Positions 33,384 to 41,615 of a stretch of 64,000 bases of DNA are shown here, piece after piece (the first letter of the stretch is position 1; each line of letters begins with the position of its first letter). The position numbers and the translations under genes are program-made. Source of the DNA: CAZCPB01 sp044223975 (GTDB lineage Bacteria; Planctomycetota; Phycisphaerae; Phycisphaerales; UBA1924). The stretch is taken from assembly GCA_044223975.1 (NCBI GenBank), contig JBGALI010000001.1, positions 124,001 through 188,000 of the forward strand, read 5' to 3'. The notes under the pieces are model-generated. The model saw only the letters and a program-made list of their open reading frames with translations, searched no databases and was not told the DNA's origin.

Positions 33384-34037
33384 TCAGAGGCGCGGGACGC
33401 CCTGGGCGTTGGTCACGATGAAGTGCGCCCGGGCACGGTACTCGGCGCAGCGGGCCAGGAAAGTCGGCTCCGCCACGCGATGGAAATACGCTCGCGCCGT
33501 TTCGACGCCCCACCCGCGCTGGCCGGAGTATTCGAGCGCCTCCCATCGGGCCCACCGCACCGACGCTGGTGATTCGACGAAGACGGCCAGATCGAGGTGC
33601 GCGTGGGGCAGGTCGTGCAGCGCGTGGATGCCCTCGACGACCACGAGATCGCCCGCATTCACCTCGCGGTAGCCCTCGCGCCGGTGCGACTGAAACGACC
33701 AGACCGGCACTTGAGCGCGGCCCCGGGCTCGCAGCTCGGCGAGATCCCGGGCGAGCCCGGCAAGATCCGCCGACTCCGGTCGGTCCCGCTCCTCGTATGC
33801 CACGCCCTCGTAGTCGGGCAGGTAGCTGTCGGTTGAGATCGTCGCCCCGCCCAAGGCGCTGGCCAGCGTTGACTTCCCCGCGCCCACCGGCCCGGTGACT
33901 CCCACGATGATGACGCCACCGAGCCCGGCCGCCCCGCGCCGTTTCGATTCGGCCGCGGCGCGGATGGCCGCCGGCGCCGCCTCCCACGCGATGGTTCGAA
34001 CTCTGGAGCCGTCCATGTGTCCGCCATCCGAGCTCAT
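33384..34037 (-). CDS. Uridine-kinase-like P-loop kinase
   Basis: A 217-residue P-loop kinase of the uridine kinase/phosphoribulokinase group. Walker A 'GVTGPVGAGKSTLASAL' is followed by 'ISTDSYLPDYEGVAYEERDR', where the family carries its substrate Asp and Tyr, and by 'GDLVVVEGIHALHD' (Walker B-like). The lid Arg region 'ARWEALEYSGQRGWG' is less typical. Starts at 34037 or 34016 are both possible. It may phosphorylate uridine/cytidine or a related substrate (pantothenate-like kinases share the fold). The position between tdk and a nucleoside transporter favours nucleoside salvage. Confidence 0.75.
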   Translation of the reverse strand: MSSDGGHMDGSRVRTIAWEAAPAAIRAAAESKRRGAAGLGGVIIVGVTGPVGAGKSTLASALGGATISTDSYLPDYEGVAYEERDRPESADLAGLARDLAELRARGRAQVPVWSFQSHRREGYREVNAGDLVVVEGIHALHDLPHAHLDLAVFVESPASVRWARWEALEYSGQRGWGVETARAYFHRVAEPTFLARCAEYRARAHFIVTNAQGVPRL

Positions 34038-34113
34038 GCACCAGCGTACGCGCCCCCACCCAAAGCGGTATCCTCGCCGCCGGTCGTCGCCTCGGCCGCC
34101 GGAGACTTTTGCC

Positions 34114-35406
34114 ATGGATCAATACAGGGGCCTGCTCGGCATGGTCGTCCTGCTCGTGATCGCCGTTCTGCTCTCGACCGATCGGCGCCGCATCAACCCG
34201 CGCATCGTGCTGGCCGGCATTGCCCTCCAGTTCGTGTTCGCGTTCCTCTTCCTGAGGTTCCCTCCGGTCGCCAGCGCTTTCGAGCTGTTCGCACGCGGCG
34301 TCACGCGCGTCATCTCGTTCGCCGACGAAGGGACCAGGTTCCTCTTCGGCAAGCTGGCCGACTCAGGGCCGGACGCGCCCTGGGGCTTCGTATTTGCCGT
34401 GAAGGTGCTTCCGATCATCGTGTTCTTTGCCTCGCTCATGGGCGTGCTGTACCACTACGGCGTGATGCAGCGGGTCGTGGCGGCGGTCGCGTGGGTGCTG
34501 CGCAAGACGCTCGGCGTGACCGGGGTCGAGGCCCTCTCGGCCGCCGCCAACATCTTCCTCGGACAGACCGAGGCGCCGCTCACCGTGCGGCCGTTCATCG
34601 CCGGCATGACCCGGTCTCAGATCATGGCCATCATGGTCGGGGGCTTTGCGACGATCGCCGGCAGTGTCATGGCCGCGTACGTCGGCATTCTCGGGGGCGA
34701 CACGGACGAGGGCAAGGTGCTCTTTGCCAAGCACCTCATTACCGCCAGCGTGATGTCGGCGCCCGCGGGGCTGGTCATGGCCAAGATCATGATGCCCGAG
34801 ACCGAGACGCCGCGGGACGAGTCGCTCGCTTCGCTGGTTTCGGCGCGCCCTGACACCCGCAACCTGATGGACGCGGCCGCTCTGGGCGCCACCGACGGCC
34901 TGAAGCTCGCCCTCAATGTTGCCGCCATGCTCGTCGCGTTCGTGGGGCTCCTGGCGCTCGTCAACTACCCCCTCGCGGCGATTTCGGAAACGTCCGGCAT
35001 CGCGGCGTGGCGGGCCGAGCACGGCATCCCCGTGCTCACGTTCCAGAACATGCTGGGCTACATCTTCACGCCGCTGGCCTGGACGATCGGGATCGGCTGG
35101 CAGGACTGCCGCGAGTTCGGTTCGCTGCTGGGGCAGCAGATCATCGCGACCGAGTTTGTCGCGTACCTCGATCTCTCGCGGCACATCCGGGCCCACTCCA
35201 TGAGCGAGCGGTCGTGCGAGATCGCCACCTACGCCCTGTGCGGCTTCGCAAACCTGCCGTCGATCGCGATCCAGATCGGCGGCCTCTCGGCCATGGCCCC
35301 CGAGCGTCGCGCCGACTTTGCGACCATCGGCCTGCGCGCCATGACCGCGGGCGCCCTGGCCTGCTGGATGACCGGCTGCATCGCGGGCGTGTTCATTTCC
35401 GCGTGA
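34114..35406 (+). CDS. Concentrative nucleoside transporter (NupC/CNT family)
   Basis: A 430-residue polytopic membrane protein. Its start at 34114 sits 77 bp from the divergent kinase start. CNT hallmarks are 'GQTEAPLTVRPFIAGMTRSQ' and 'GGFATIAGSVMAAYVGILGG' in the middle, and 'LDLSRHIRAHSMSERSCEIA', 'YALCGFANLPSIAIQIGGLS' near the C-terminus. The family imports nucleosides with Na+ or H+. It fits the adjacent salvage kinases. The last 14 bases overlap the convergent tag gene. Confidence 0.93.
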   Translation: MDQYRGLLGMVVLLVIAVLLSTDRRRINPRIVLAGIALQFVFAFLFLRFPPVASAFELFARGVTRVISFADEGTRFLFGKLADSGPDAPWGFVFAVKVLPIIVFFASLMGVLYHYGVMQRVVAAVAWVLRKTLGVTGVEALSAAANIFLGQTEAPLTVRPFIAGMTRSQIMAIMVGGFATIAGSVMAAYVGILGGDTDEGKVLFAKHLITASVMSAPAGLVMAKIMMPETETPRDESLASLVSARPDTRNLMDAAALGATDGLKLALNVAAMLVAFVGLLALVNYPLAAISETSGIAAWRAEHGIPVLTFQNMLGYIFTPLAWTIGIGWQDCREFGSLLGQQIIATEFVAYLDLSRHIRAHSMSERSCEIATYALCGFANLPSIAIQIGGLSAMAPERRADFATIGLRAMTAGALACWMTGCIAGVFISA

Positions 35407-35980
35407 GGCGCCGCGCCCGCCCCGGCGCGAGCTCGCGCAGGCGGAAGCAGCCGCGGGTGTGGTCGTTCACCATTCCCACGGCCTGCATGAACGCGTACAT
35501 GATCGTGGAGCCGACGAACGTGAAGCCCCGCCGCTTCAGGTCCTTCGACAGCGCGTCCGACTCGGCCGAGGTGGGGGGGATGTCCATGATCGTCGCCGGC
35601 CGGCGCACGATCGGGTTCCCGCCGACGAACGCCCACAGGTATGCGTCGAACGATCCGAACTCATCCTGCACGGCGAGGAACGCCCTGGCGTTCCGGACCG
35701 CGCCCGCGACCTTCAGCCGGTTGCGCACGATGCCCTCGTTCAGGAGAAGAGCTCGCGTCTTCGTCGCGTTGTAGCGGGCGACCTTCGCGGGGTCGAAGCG
35801 GTCGAACGCGGCGCGGTACGCCTCCCGTTTGCGCAGGATCGTGTCCCAGCTCAGCCCGGCCTGCGCGCCCTCAAGGATGAGGAACTCGAACAGCACACGG
35901 TCGTCGTGCACCGGCACTCCCCACTCCGAATCGTGGTAGGCGATCGCGAGTTCGTTCTTGGCCCAGGCGCACCGCGTCAT
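35393..35980 (-). CDS. tag: DNA-3-methyladenine glycosylase I
   Basis: A 195-residue base-excision enzyme removing 3-methyladenine from DNA. Family marks are 'MTRCAWAKNELAIAYHDSEW' with the Trp and His/Asp pocket, 'LFEFLILEGAQAGLSWDTIL', 'KREAYRAAFDRFDP', and the C-terminal 'FTFVGSTIMYAFMQAVGMVN'. The zinc ligands seem to be kept (Cys4, His16, and a late His/Cys in 'NDHTRGC'). It ends in a tail-to-tail overlap with the CNT gene, so the two 3' ends could pair as antisense RNA. Confidence 0.95.
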   Translation of the reverse strand: MTRCAWAKNELAIAYHDSEWGVPVHDDRVLFEFLILEGAQAGLSWDTILRKREAYRAAFDRFDPAKVARYNATKTRALLLNEGIVRNRLKVAGAVRNARAFLAVQDEFGSFDAYLWAFVGGNPIVRRPATIMDIPPTSAESDALSKDLKRRGFTFVGSTIMYAFMQAVGMVNDHTRGCFRLRELAPGRARRLTRK

Positions 35981-36013
35981 CCGTCCAGCGTACGCGCGAA
36001 CCGACCGAGATGC

Positions 36014-36457
36014 TCAGGTCGGCGACGCGCCCTTGGTCGGCCCCTTCCAGCGCCGGCGCGTCTCGAAAGCCGCGATGTCCGCGACCGTCGTGCGGCGCAG
36101 GAACTCCTGGTAGGCCGTGCGGTGGCCGGTCCAGAAGTGGTGACACGGGCAGGCCCGCTCGTCCGAGCACTCGGCCGTGCCCAGCATGCACTTCATCAGC
36201 ACCGCCGGGTCATCGAGCGCGACGCACAGCTCGTGCATCGTGATGTCCTGCGCGGCCTTGGCGAGCGTTACGCCGCCGCCCACGCCCCGCTGGGTGTTCA
36301 CCAGCCCCTTGCGCGAGAGCACCTGAATGATCTTGGCCAGATAGGGGCCGGGGATTTCGGCGGCCTCGGCGATGTCCTTGATCAGGACCGCCTTTCCTCC
36401 CGCCGCGGCTATGTATGCCAACGCGGTTCCCGCGTACCCGACCGCTTGGGTGAGCAT
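36014..36457 (-). CDS. Rrf2-family regulator with Cys cluster
   Basis: A 147-residue winged-helix regulator with a GGAGG ribosome site upstream. The N-terminal helix-turn-helix ('IKDIAEAAEIPGPYLAKIIQ') and wing ('GLVNTQRGVGGGVTLAKAAQ') are typical of Rrf2. Cysteines 90, 97, 103 and 105 ('CMLGTAECSDERACPC') suggest an iron-sulfur or redox-sensing site, as in IscR/NsrR/RsrR relatives; the spacing C-x6-C-x5-C-x-C matches none of those exactly. It is divergent from the cbb3 oxidase operon and probably controls it in response to O2, NO or Fe-S status. Confidence 0.88.
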   Translation of the reverse strand: MLTQAVGYAGTALAYIAAAGGKAVLIKDIAEAAEIPGPYLAKIIQVLSRKGLVNTQRGVGGGVTLAKAAQDITMHELCVALDDPAVLMKCMLGTAECSDERACPCHHFWTGHRTAYQEFLRRTTVADIAAFETRRRWKGPTKGASPT

Positions 36458-36820
36458 GAATAGGCCTCCGGTGACGGGGCAATTCTATCCCTTCCAAGAG
36501 AACAATACCTCTGCTATTCGCTCGACGGCACGTAGGGATTTCAATTCAATTGAGGCCAAAAGACCGTACAAAGACCAGACATATTCGCCAAAGATCGGCT
36601 TAGTTCGCTTGACTTTGGATCAATTCAACGATGATAATTAGGAGAAGAGGAAATTCATCTCGTCTGTTCGTTTGTTTGAGCACGTCGAATTGAAAACCAC
36701 AATCCACGCGCCCAACCTCTCCGCCACGACGCTATTGGGTTCCCTTTGGATTGTGGAGTGGTCGTCCTCTTCGTCCGTCCGGGGCACAAAGTCGCTCGCG
36801 AAATCAAGGAGTCGAGAACG
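36458..36820. promoter_or_regulatory. AT-rich divergent control region between Rrf2 and cbb3 genes
   Basis: A 363-bp gene-free, clearly AT-richer region. A sigma70-like promoter TTGACT (36609-36614), 18 bp, GATAAT (36633-36638) points to the oxidase operon. A TCAATTC motif occurs three times: in the palindrome TCAATTCAATTGA (36541-36553), as TCAATTCAA (36620-36628) inside the promoter spacer, and inverted as TCGAATTGAA (36685-36694). These are good candidates for Rrf2-type operators. Confidence 0.55.
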
Positions 36821-39202
36821 ATGACGGCGACCCTCACTTCTGACGACGCTCGCGTGAGCGGACGCCACGCCGCCGGTGAACCCGGCCACGGCCATCCGGC
36901 ACCTTCCGTGATGGAGAGGTTTGTCTACGACGACGCCATTGTCCGCAAGTTCCTCGTGGTCACCCTGGTCTGGGGGATCGTGGCTTTCATTGTCGGGATC
37001 TTGGTTGCGGTCGAGCTGGCCCTGCCCACGCTCGCGGAGGTCGATCTCTTCGGCGTCAAGCCGCTCGCCCCGCTCGCCCAGTTCATCTCCTTCGGGCGTC
37101 TCCGGCCCTTGCACACCAACGCCGCCATCTTTGCCTTCGCGGGCAACGGGCTCTTCGCGGCGGTCTACTACTCGACCCAGCGTCTGTGCAAGGCCCGCAT
37201 GTTCAGCGATGTGCTGAGCAACCTGCACTTCTGGGGGTGGCAGGCGATCATCGTTGCCGCGGCGCTCACGCTCCCCATGGGCATCACCCAGGGCAAGGAG
37301 TACGCCGAACTCGAGTGGCCGATCGATATCGCGATCGCCGTCGTGTGGGCCGGTTTCTTCGGCATCAACTTCTTCGGGACCATCGCCAAGCGCCGGGAGC
37401 GCCACATGTACGTGGCGCTGTGGTTCTACATCGCCACCATCGTCACCGTCTCGGTTCTGCACATTTTCAACAGCCTCGCCATCCCGGTCTCGATGACCAA
37501 GAGCTACTCGATCTACGCCGGCGTCCAGGACGCCTTCATGCAGTGGTGGTACGGGCACAACGCCGTGGCGTTCTTCCTCACCACGCCCTTCCTGGGCCTC
37601 ATGTACTACTTCCTGCCCAAGGCGGCCGAGCGCCCCGTGTTCAGCTACCGCCTCTCGATCGTCCACTTCTGGTCGCTCGTGTTCATCTACATCTGGGCGG
37701 GCCCGCACCACCTGCACTACACCGCCCTGCCCTCGTGGGCCAGCAGCCTGGGCATGATCTTCTCCATCATGCTCTGGATGCCCTCCTGGGGCGGCATGAT
37801 CAACGGCCTGCTCACCCTCCGCGGCGCCTGGGGCAAGGTCGCCGCCGACCCGGTTCTCAAATTCTTCGTCGTCGGCGTCACGTTCTACGGCATGTCGACG
37901 TTCGAGGGTCCGATGCTCTCGATCAAGAGCGTGAACTCGCTCAGCCACTACACCGACTGGACCATCGCGCACGTGCACTCGGGCGCCCTGGGCTGGAACG
38001 GGCTGATGACCTTCGGCATGATGTATTGGCTCCTGCCGCGCCTGTTCCAGACGCCGCTGTTCAGCAAGAAACTCGCCACCTGGCACTTCTGGACCGCCAC
38101 AGTCGGCATCCTCCTGTACGTCATGGCCATCTATACCGCGGGCCTCACGCAGGGCCTCATGTGGCGTGCCTTCGATCAGGTCGGCCGCCTGCAGTACCCC
38201 GACTTTGTCGAGACCGTCACGGTCCTTATGCCCATGTACTGGATCCGCGTCGTCGGCGGTCTTCTGTTCCTGACCGGGGCCCTGCTGGGCGCGTACAACT
38301 TCTTCATGACCTGGCGGGCCCGTCCCGCCGTCTACGACGAGCCCGTGCACGAGGCGCCGGCCCTTTCCTCGGTCTACCGCGACCCCCCGGACCCCAAGTC
38401 CCGCGTCACCGGCGTCGTCGAACTTGGCCACAAGGGCAGCGTCTGGCTCCAGGGCGCCTGGCACCGCCGCTGGGAGCGGCTGCCGCTCCGCTTCACCGTG
38501 TGGGTCGTGATCGCGGTCGTCGTGGCCTCGCTCTTTGAGATCGTCCCCACGTTCCTCATTCGCAGCAACGTGCCCACCATCGCCAGCGTCAAGCCCTACA
38601 CGCCGCTCGAGCTGGCCGGGCGCGAGATCTACATCGCCGAGGGCTGCTACAACTGCCACTCGCAGATGATCCGTCCGCTCTGGGCCGAGACCAAGCGCTA
38701 CGGCGAGTACAGCAAGCCCGGCGAGTTTGTCTACGACCACCCCTTCCAGTGGGGCAGCCGGCGCATCGGGCCCGACCTGCAGCGCGAGGGCGGCGCCCGC
38801 AACAACGACTGGCACGTCCGGCACCTCGAGAACCCGCGCCAGCTCGTGCAGCAGTCGGTGATGCCCGCCTACCCGCACCTGCTCTCCACGCCGCTGAACT
38901 TCGAGGCCATCCAGTCGCGCGTCGACGGCATGGCCATGATCGGCGTCCCCTACGGCGAGGCCGTGAAGAACGGCAAAGCCGTGGAGGCCGCCCGCGAGCA
39001 GGCCAGGAAGATCGGCGCCGACCTGGTCACCCAGGGTGGCTACCCCGACCTGCAGGACAAAAAGATCATCGCCGTGGTCGCGTACCTGCAACGCCTCGGC
39101 ACCGATCTTCACGCACCGCCGGAAGTCCCCGCCACACCGGCCCCGGAGCCCAAGAAGGCGCAGTCCACCGAGACTACCGCCGCGCCCGTGGCGGCCAAGT
39201 GA
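36821..39202 (+). CDS. ccoNO: cbb3-type cytochrome c oxidase, fused subunits I and II (CcoN-CcoO)
   Basis: A 793-residue fusion. The start at 36821 has weak Shine-Dalgarno support, and the protein similarity begins about 30 residues in. The first ~500 residues are CcoN with twelve or so membrane helices and heme/copper His ligands in 'RPLHTNAAIFAF', 'WWYGHNAVAFFLTTP', 'AGPHHLHYTALP' and 'HYTDWTIAHVHSGALG'. The C-terminal part is CcoO, with a membrane anchor near 560-580 and one heme c site CYNCH at 609-613 ('EGCYNCHSQMIRPLW'). The enzyme is a high-affinity terminal oxidase coupling cytochrome c oxidation to O2 reduction and proton pumping. Most bacteria encode the two subunits separately. Confidence 0.96.
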   Translation: MTATLTSDDARVSGRHAAGEPGHGHPAPSVMERFVYDDAIVRKFLVVTLVWGIVAFIVGILVAVELALPTLAEVDLFGVKPLAPLAQFISFGRLRPLHTNAAIFAFAGNGLFAAVYYSTQRLCKARMFSDVLSNLHFWGWQAIIVAAALTLPMGITQGKEYAELEWPIDIAIAVVWAGFFGINFFGTIAKRRERHMYVALWFYIATIVTVSVLHIFNSLAIPVSMTKSYSIYAGVQDAFMQWWYGHNAVAFFLTTPFLGLMYYFLPKAAERPVFSYRLSIVHFWSLVFIYIWAGPHHLHYTALPSWASSLGMIFSIMLWMPSWGGMINGLLTLRGAWGKVAADPVLKFFVVGVTFYGMSTFEGPMLSIKSVNSLSHYTDWTIAHVHSGALGWNGLMTFGMMYWLLPRLFQTPLFSKKLATWHFWTATVGILLYVMAIYTAGLTQGLMWRAFDQVGRLQYPDFVETVTVLMPMYWIRVVGGLLFLTGALLGAYNFFMTWRARPAVYDEPVHEAPALSSVYRDPPDPKSRVTGVVELGHKGSVWLQGAWHRRWERLPLRFTVWVVIAVVVASLFEIVPTFLIRSNVPTIASVKPYTPLELAGREIYIAEGCYNCHSQMIRPLWAETKRYGEYSKPGEFVYDHPFQWGSRRIGPDLQREGGARNNDWHVRHLENPRQLVQQSVMPAYPHLLSTPLNFEAIQSRVDGMAMIGVPYGEAVKNGKAVEAAREQARKIGADLVTQGGYPDLQDKKIIAVVAYLQRLGTDLHAPPEVPATPAPEPKKAQSTETTAAPVAAK

Positions 39203-39210
39203 GGTGACCC

Positions 39211-39426
39211 GTGCGACTCAGCGACATCATGAGCCACATGAACCTGACCGTCTACCCGGAAGTGGCGATGGTCCTCTTCCTCGCGGTATTCGCGGCCGTG
39301 GCATGGCGGGTCTTCCGCCGTCGCAACGCCGCCGAGCTCGAGGCCCAGGGCTCACTGCCCCTTGACGACAGCCCGATCGTCGAACACCGTACCGTCCGCG
39401 CCGAGAAAGCGAGCCACCAGCCATGA
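39211..39426 (+). CDS. CcoQ-like small subunit of the cbb3 oxidase
   Basis: A 71-residue protein with one membrane helix ('EVAMVLFLAVFAAVAWRVF') followed by RRR and an acidic tail. This is the general pattern of CcoQ/FixQ, which stabilises the cbb3 complex. The start is a GTG at 39211; an ATG at 39229 is an alternative. It lies between the CcoNO fusion and CcoP and overlaps ccoP by ATGA. The identification relies mostly on size, topology and position. Confidence 0.7.
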   Translation: MRLSDIMSHMNLTVYPEVAMVLFLAVFAAVAWRVFRRRNAAELEAQGSLPLDDSPIVEHRTVRAEKASHQP

Positions 39427-40022
39427 ACACACCCGCCCAGCCGCAGCTGATGGATCATGAGTACGACGGGATCCAGGAGTACGACAACCCCACCCCGGGC
39501 TGGTGGCACCTCATTTTCGCCGCCTCGGTCATCTTCGCGCTGTTTTACTTCACCTTCGCCGAGTACTCGCCCATGGCGACGTCGGTTCAGGAGGCGTGGG
39601 AGGAGAATCAGCAGGAGGAGTTCCGCAAGATCTTCGGTGCTCTGGGCCAGATGAACAACGACGCCCCGACGCTCCAGAAGACCGTCGGCGACGAACGGCT
39701 CATGCTGGTGGCCAAGGGCATCTTCCAGGGCAACTGCGCGTCCTGCCACGGCTCACAGGCCGCGGGGATGGCCGGCTCCAACTGTCCCAACCTCACCGAC
39801 GATCGGTGGAAAAACGTCAAGACGGTCACCGACATCTTCAACGTCATCACCAAGGGAGCCAACAACGGCGCCATGCCCGCGTGGGAGAACCGGCTCTCCC
39901 CGAACGAGCGACTGATCCTTGCCGCGTACGTCGCGCGCCTGCGTGATCATCCGGTGGACGGCCGAGCCCCGGAGGGAGACCCTGTCGGTCCCTGGTTCAC
40001 GGCGGCCGGGCCCGCGAAGTAG
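39423..40022 (+). CDS. ccoP: cbb3 oxidase subunit III, single-heme CcoP
   Basis: A 199-residue protein. The N-terminus 'HEYDGIQEYDNPTPGWW' is the CcoP signature, followed by one membrane helix ('LIFAASVIFALFYFTFAEY') and a cytochrome c domain with one CxxCH at 105-109 ('GNCASCHGSQAAG') and a later Met ligand region 'GAMPAWENRLSPNE'. Canonical CcoP has two heme c groups and about 300 residues. Here only one heme domain is present. It brings electrons to CcoO/CcoN on the periplasmic side. It is coupled to ccoQ by ATGA. Confidence 0.92.
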   Translation: MNTPAQPQLMDHEYDGIQEYDNPTPGWWHLIFAASVIFALFYFTFAEYSPMATSVQEAWEENQQEEFRKIFGALGQMNNDAPTLQKTVGDERLMLVAKGIFQGNCASCHGSQAAGMAGSNCPNLTDDRWKNVKTVTDIFNVITKGANNGAMPAWENRLSPNERLILAAYVARLRDHPVDGRAPEGDPVGPWFTAAGPAK

Positions 40023-40047
40023 CGGCGGCGGAACTCGCACCGCCGCT
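40021..40047 (+). other. Intercistronic hairpin between ccoP and ccoG
   Basis: AGCGGCGG (40021-40028) pairs with CCGCCGCT (40040-40047) across an 11-nt loop and overlaps the ccoP stop codon. There is no T-run, so it is more likely an mRNA-stability element separating structural from assembly genes than a terminator. Confidence 0.4.
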
Positions 40048-40094
40048 CGGGCCTCCAACAAGGCGGGCGGCGAGCGCCCGTCAGGAGTGATCGA

Positions 40095-41615
40095 ATGAGC
40101 ACGGCGGTGGAAAACGCGGGCTCGCAGGTCAGCGTGCTGTCGACGCTCAACGCCGACGGTTCGCGCCGCTGGCTCCGGCCGCGCCCCTCCGCCGGCCGTT
40201 TCCTGACGCGTCGGCGGCTCGTCGCGTGGGGGCTCATCGCCCTGTTCACCGTGACGCCGTTCCTCCGGCTCCACGGCAAGCCCCTCATCCTCCTCGACGT
40301 CGTGGCGCGTGAGTTCACGCTCTTCGGCAAGACGTTCTTCCCCACCGACACGCTTCTGCTCGCCCTGCTGCTGGTGACCGTCTTTGTCACGATCTTCCTG
40401 TTCACGGCCCTGTTCGGGCGCGTGTGGTGCGGCTGGGCCTGCCCGCAGACCGTGTACATGGAGTTCATCTTCCGCCCGGTCGAGAGGTTCTTCGAGGGAA
40501 CCCCCGGACGCATGAAGAAGGGCTTTCTGCAGGGCTCCGGCGCGGGCAAGCTGCTCAAGTACGTGGTGTACTTCGTGATTTCCCTGCACTTGGCCCACAC
40601 CTTTTTATCGTGGTTCGTCGGCACCGATCGGCTGTGGAGCTGGTCGCAGCGTTCGCCCTTCGAGCACCCCGCCGGGTTCCTGATCGTGCTCGTCGTGACC
40701 GGGCTGATGATGTTCGATTTCTGCTACTTCCGCGAGCAGACGTGCATCGTCGCGTGCCCGTACGGGCGCTTTCAGTCGGCGCTCCTGGACCGCAACTCGC
40801 TGCTGGTCACGTACGACCGCAGCCGCGGCGAGCCCCGCGGCAAGCCCGGCAAGGGCCGGCCCGCCACCGTCTCGCTCCCGATCGTGACCGAGTTTCGCGA
40901 AACGGCGCCCGCATCCGCAGCCGCGCCCGCACGCTCCGGCGATTGCGTCGACTGCGGTCTGTGCGTCACCACCTGCCCCACGGGGATCGACATCCGCAAC
41001 GGCGTGCAGATGGAGTGCATCAACTGCACCCAGTGCATTGACGCCTGCGATGCGGTCATGACCAAGCTCTCGCGCCCTCGCGGGCTGATCCGCTACTCCT
41101 CGCAGGCCGCGATGGAGGGCGAGGGCAAGAAGCTCCTGCGCCCGCGCGTGCTCATCTACCCGGTCCTGCTCACCGTGCTCGTGGGCGCGTTCCTCGTCGT
41201 GCTTTCAACCAAGGGCAACGCCGACATCACCATCCTCCGCGGCCAGGGCCGCCCCTTCTCCACGCTCGACTCCGGCGAGATCGCCAACCCCGTCCGGGTG
41301 AAGATCCGCAACCGCGACTCGCAGGACCGCTCCTACACCATCGAGGCCTCCGGGTTCGAAGGGGCGCGGGTGCTCTTCGAATCCGAGCCGCCAACGCTCA
41401 AGCCGGGCGCCGTCGTCACCATCCCCGCCTCGCTCATCGCCCCCGCCTCGGCCTTCTCGCGCGGCGCGCGCGACGTCGAGGTGCGCATCACCGATTCCGG
41501 CGGCTTCTCCAAAGCCGTGAAGTACCGTCTGATGGGGCCCGGCACGTCGGCCCACCACGAAGACGAGAAGCACGACAAGGATCAGGACAAGGAACGGGAG
41601 GAGCATCACCCATGA
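40095..41615 (+). CDS. ccoG: cbb3 oxidase accessory protein CcoG (polyferredoxin)
   Basis: A 506-residue membrane ferredoxin of the CcoG/FixG/RdxA family with an AGGAG ribosome site. About five membrane helices are seen, beginning with 'RLVAWGLIALFTVTPFLRLH'. 'RVWCGWACPQTVYMEFIFRP' and 'CVDCGLCVTTCPTGID' / 'CINCTQCIDACDAVM' hold the 4Fe-4S cysteines. The C-terminal Ig-like periplasmic domain follows a last helix near 'VLIYPVLLTVLVGAFLVVL'. It reduces Cu(II) to Cu(I) for CuB insertion in the oxidase. It overlaps fixH by ATGA. Confidence 0.95.
   Translation: MSTAVENAGSQVSVLSTLNADGSRRWLRPRPSAGRFLTRRRLVAWGLIALFTVTPFLRLHGKPLILLDVVAREFTLFGKTFFPTDTLLLALLLVTVFVTIFLFTALFGRVWCGWACPQTVYMEFIFRPVERFFEGTPGRMKKGFLQGSGAGKLLKYVVYFVISLHLAHTFLSWFVGTDRLWSWSQRSPFEHPAGFLIVLVVTGLMMFDFCYFREQTCIVACPYGRFQSALLDRNSLLVTYDRSRGEPRGKPGKGRPATVSLPIVTEFRETAPASAAAPARSGDCVDCGLCVTTCPTGIDIRNGVQMECINCTQCIDACDAVMTKLSRPRGLIRYSSQAAMEGEGKKLLRPRVLIYPVLLTVLVGAFLVVLSTKGNADITILRGQGRPFSTLDSGEIANPVRVKIRNRDSQDRSYTIEASGFEGARVLFESEPPTLKPGAVVTIPASLIAPASAFSRGARDVEVRITDSGGFSKAVKYRLMGPGTSAHHEDEKHDKDQDKEREEHHP

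Noticed and set aside
36638..39112. Long minus-strand open frame opposite the CcoNO fusion
   Set aside because: The same GC mirror effect; the plus strand encodes an unmistakable oxidase.
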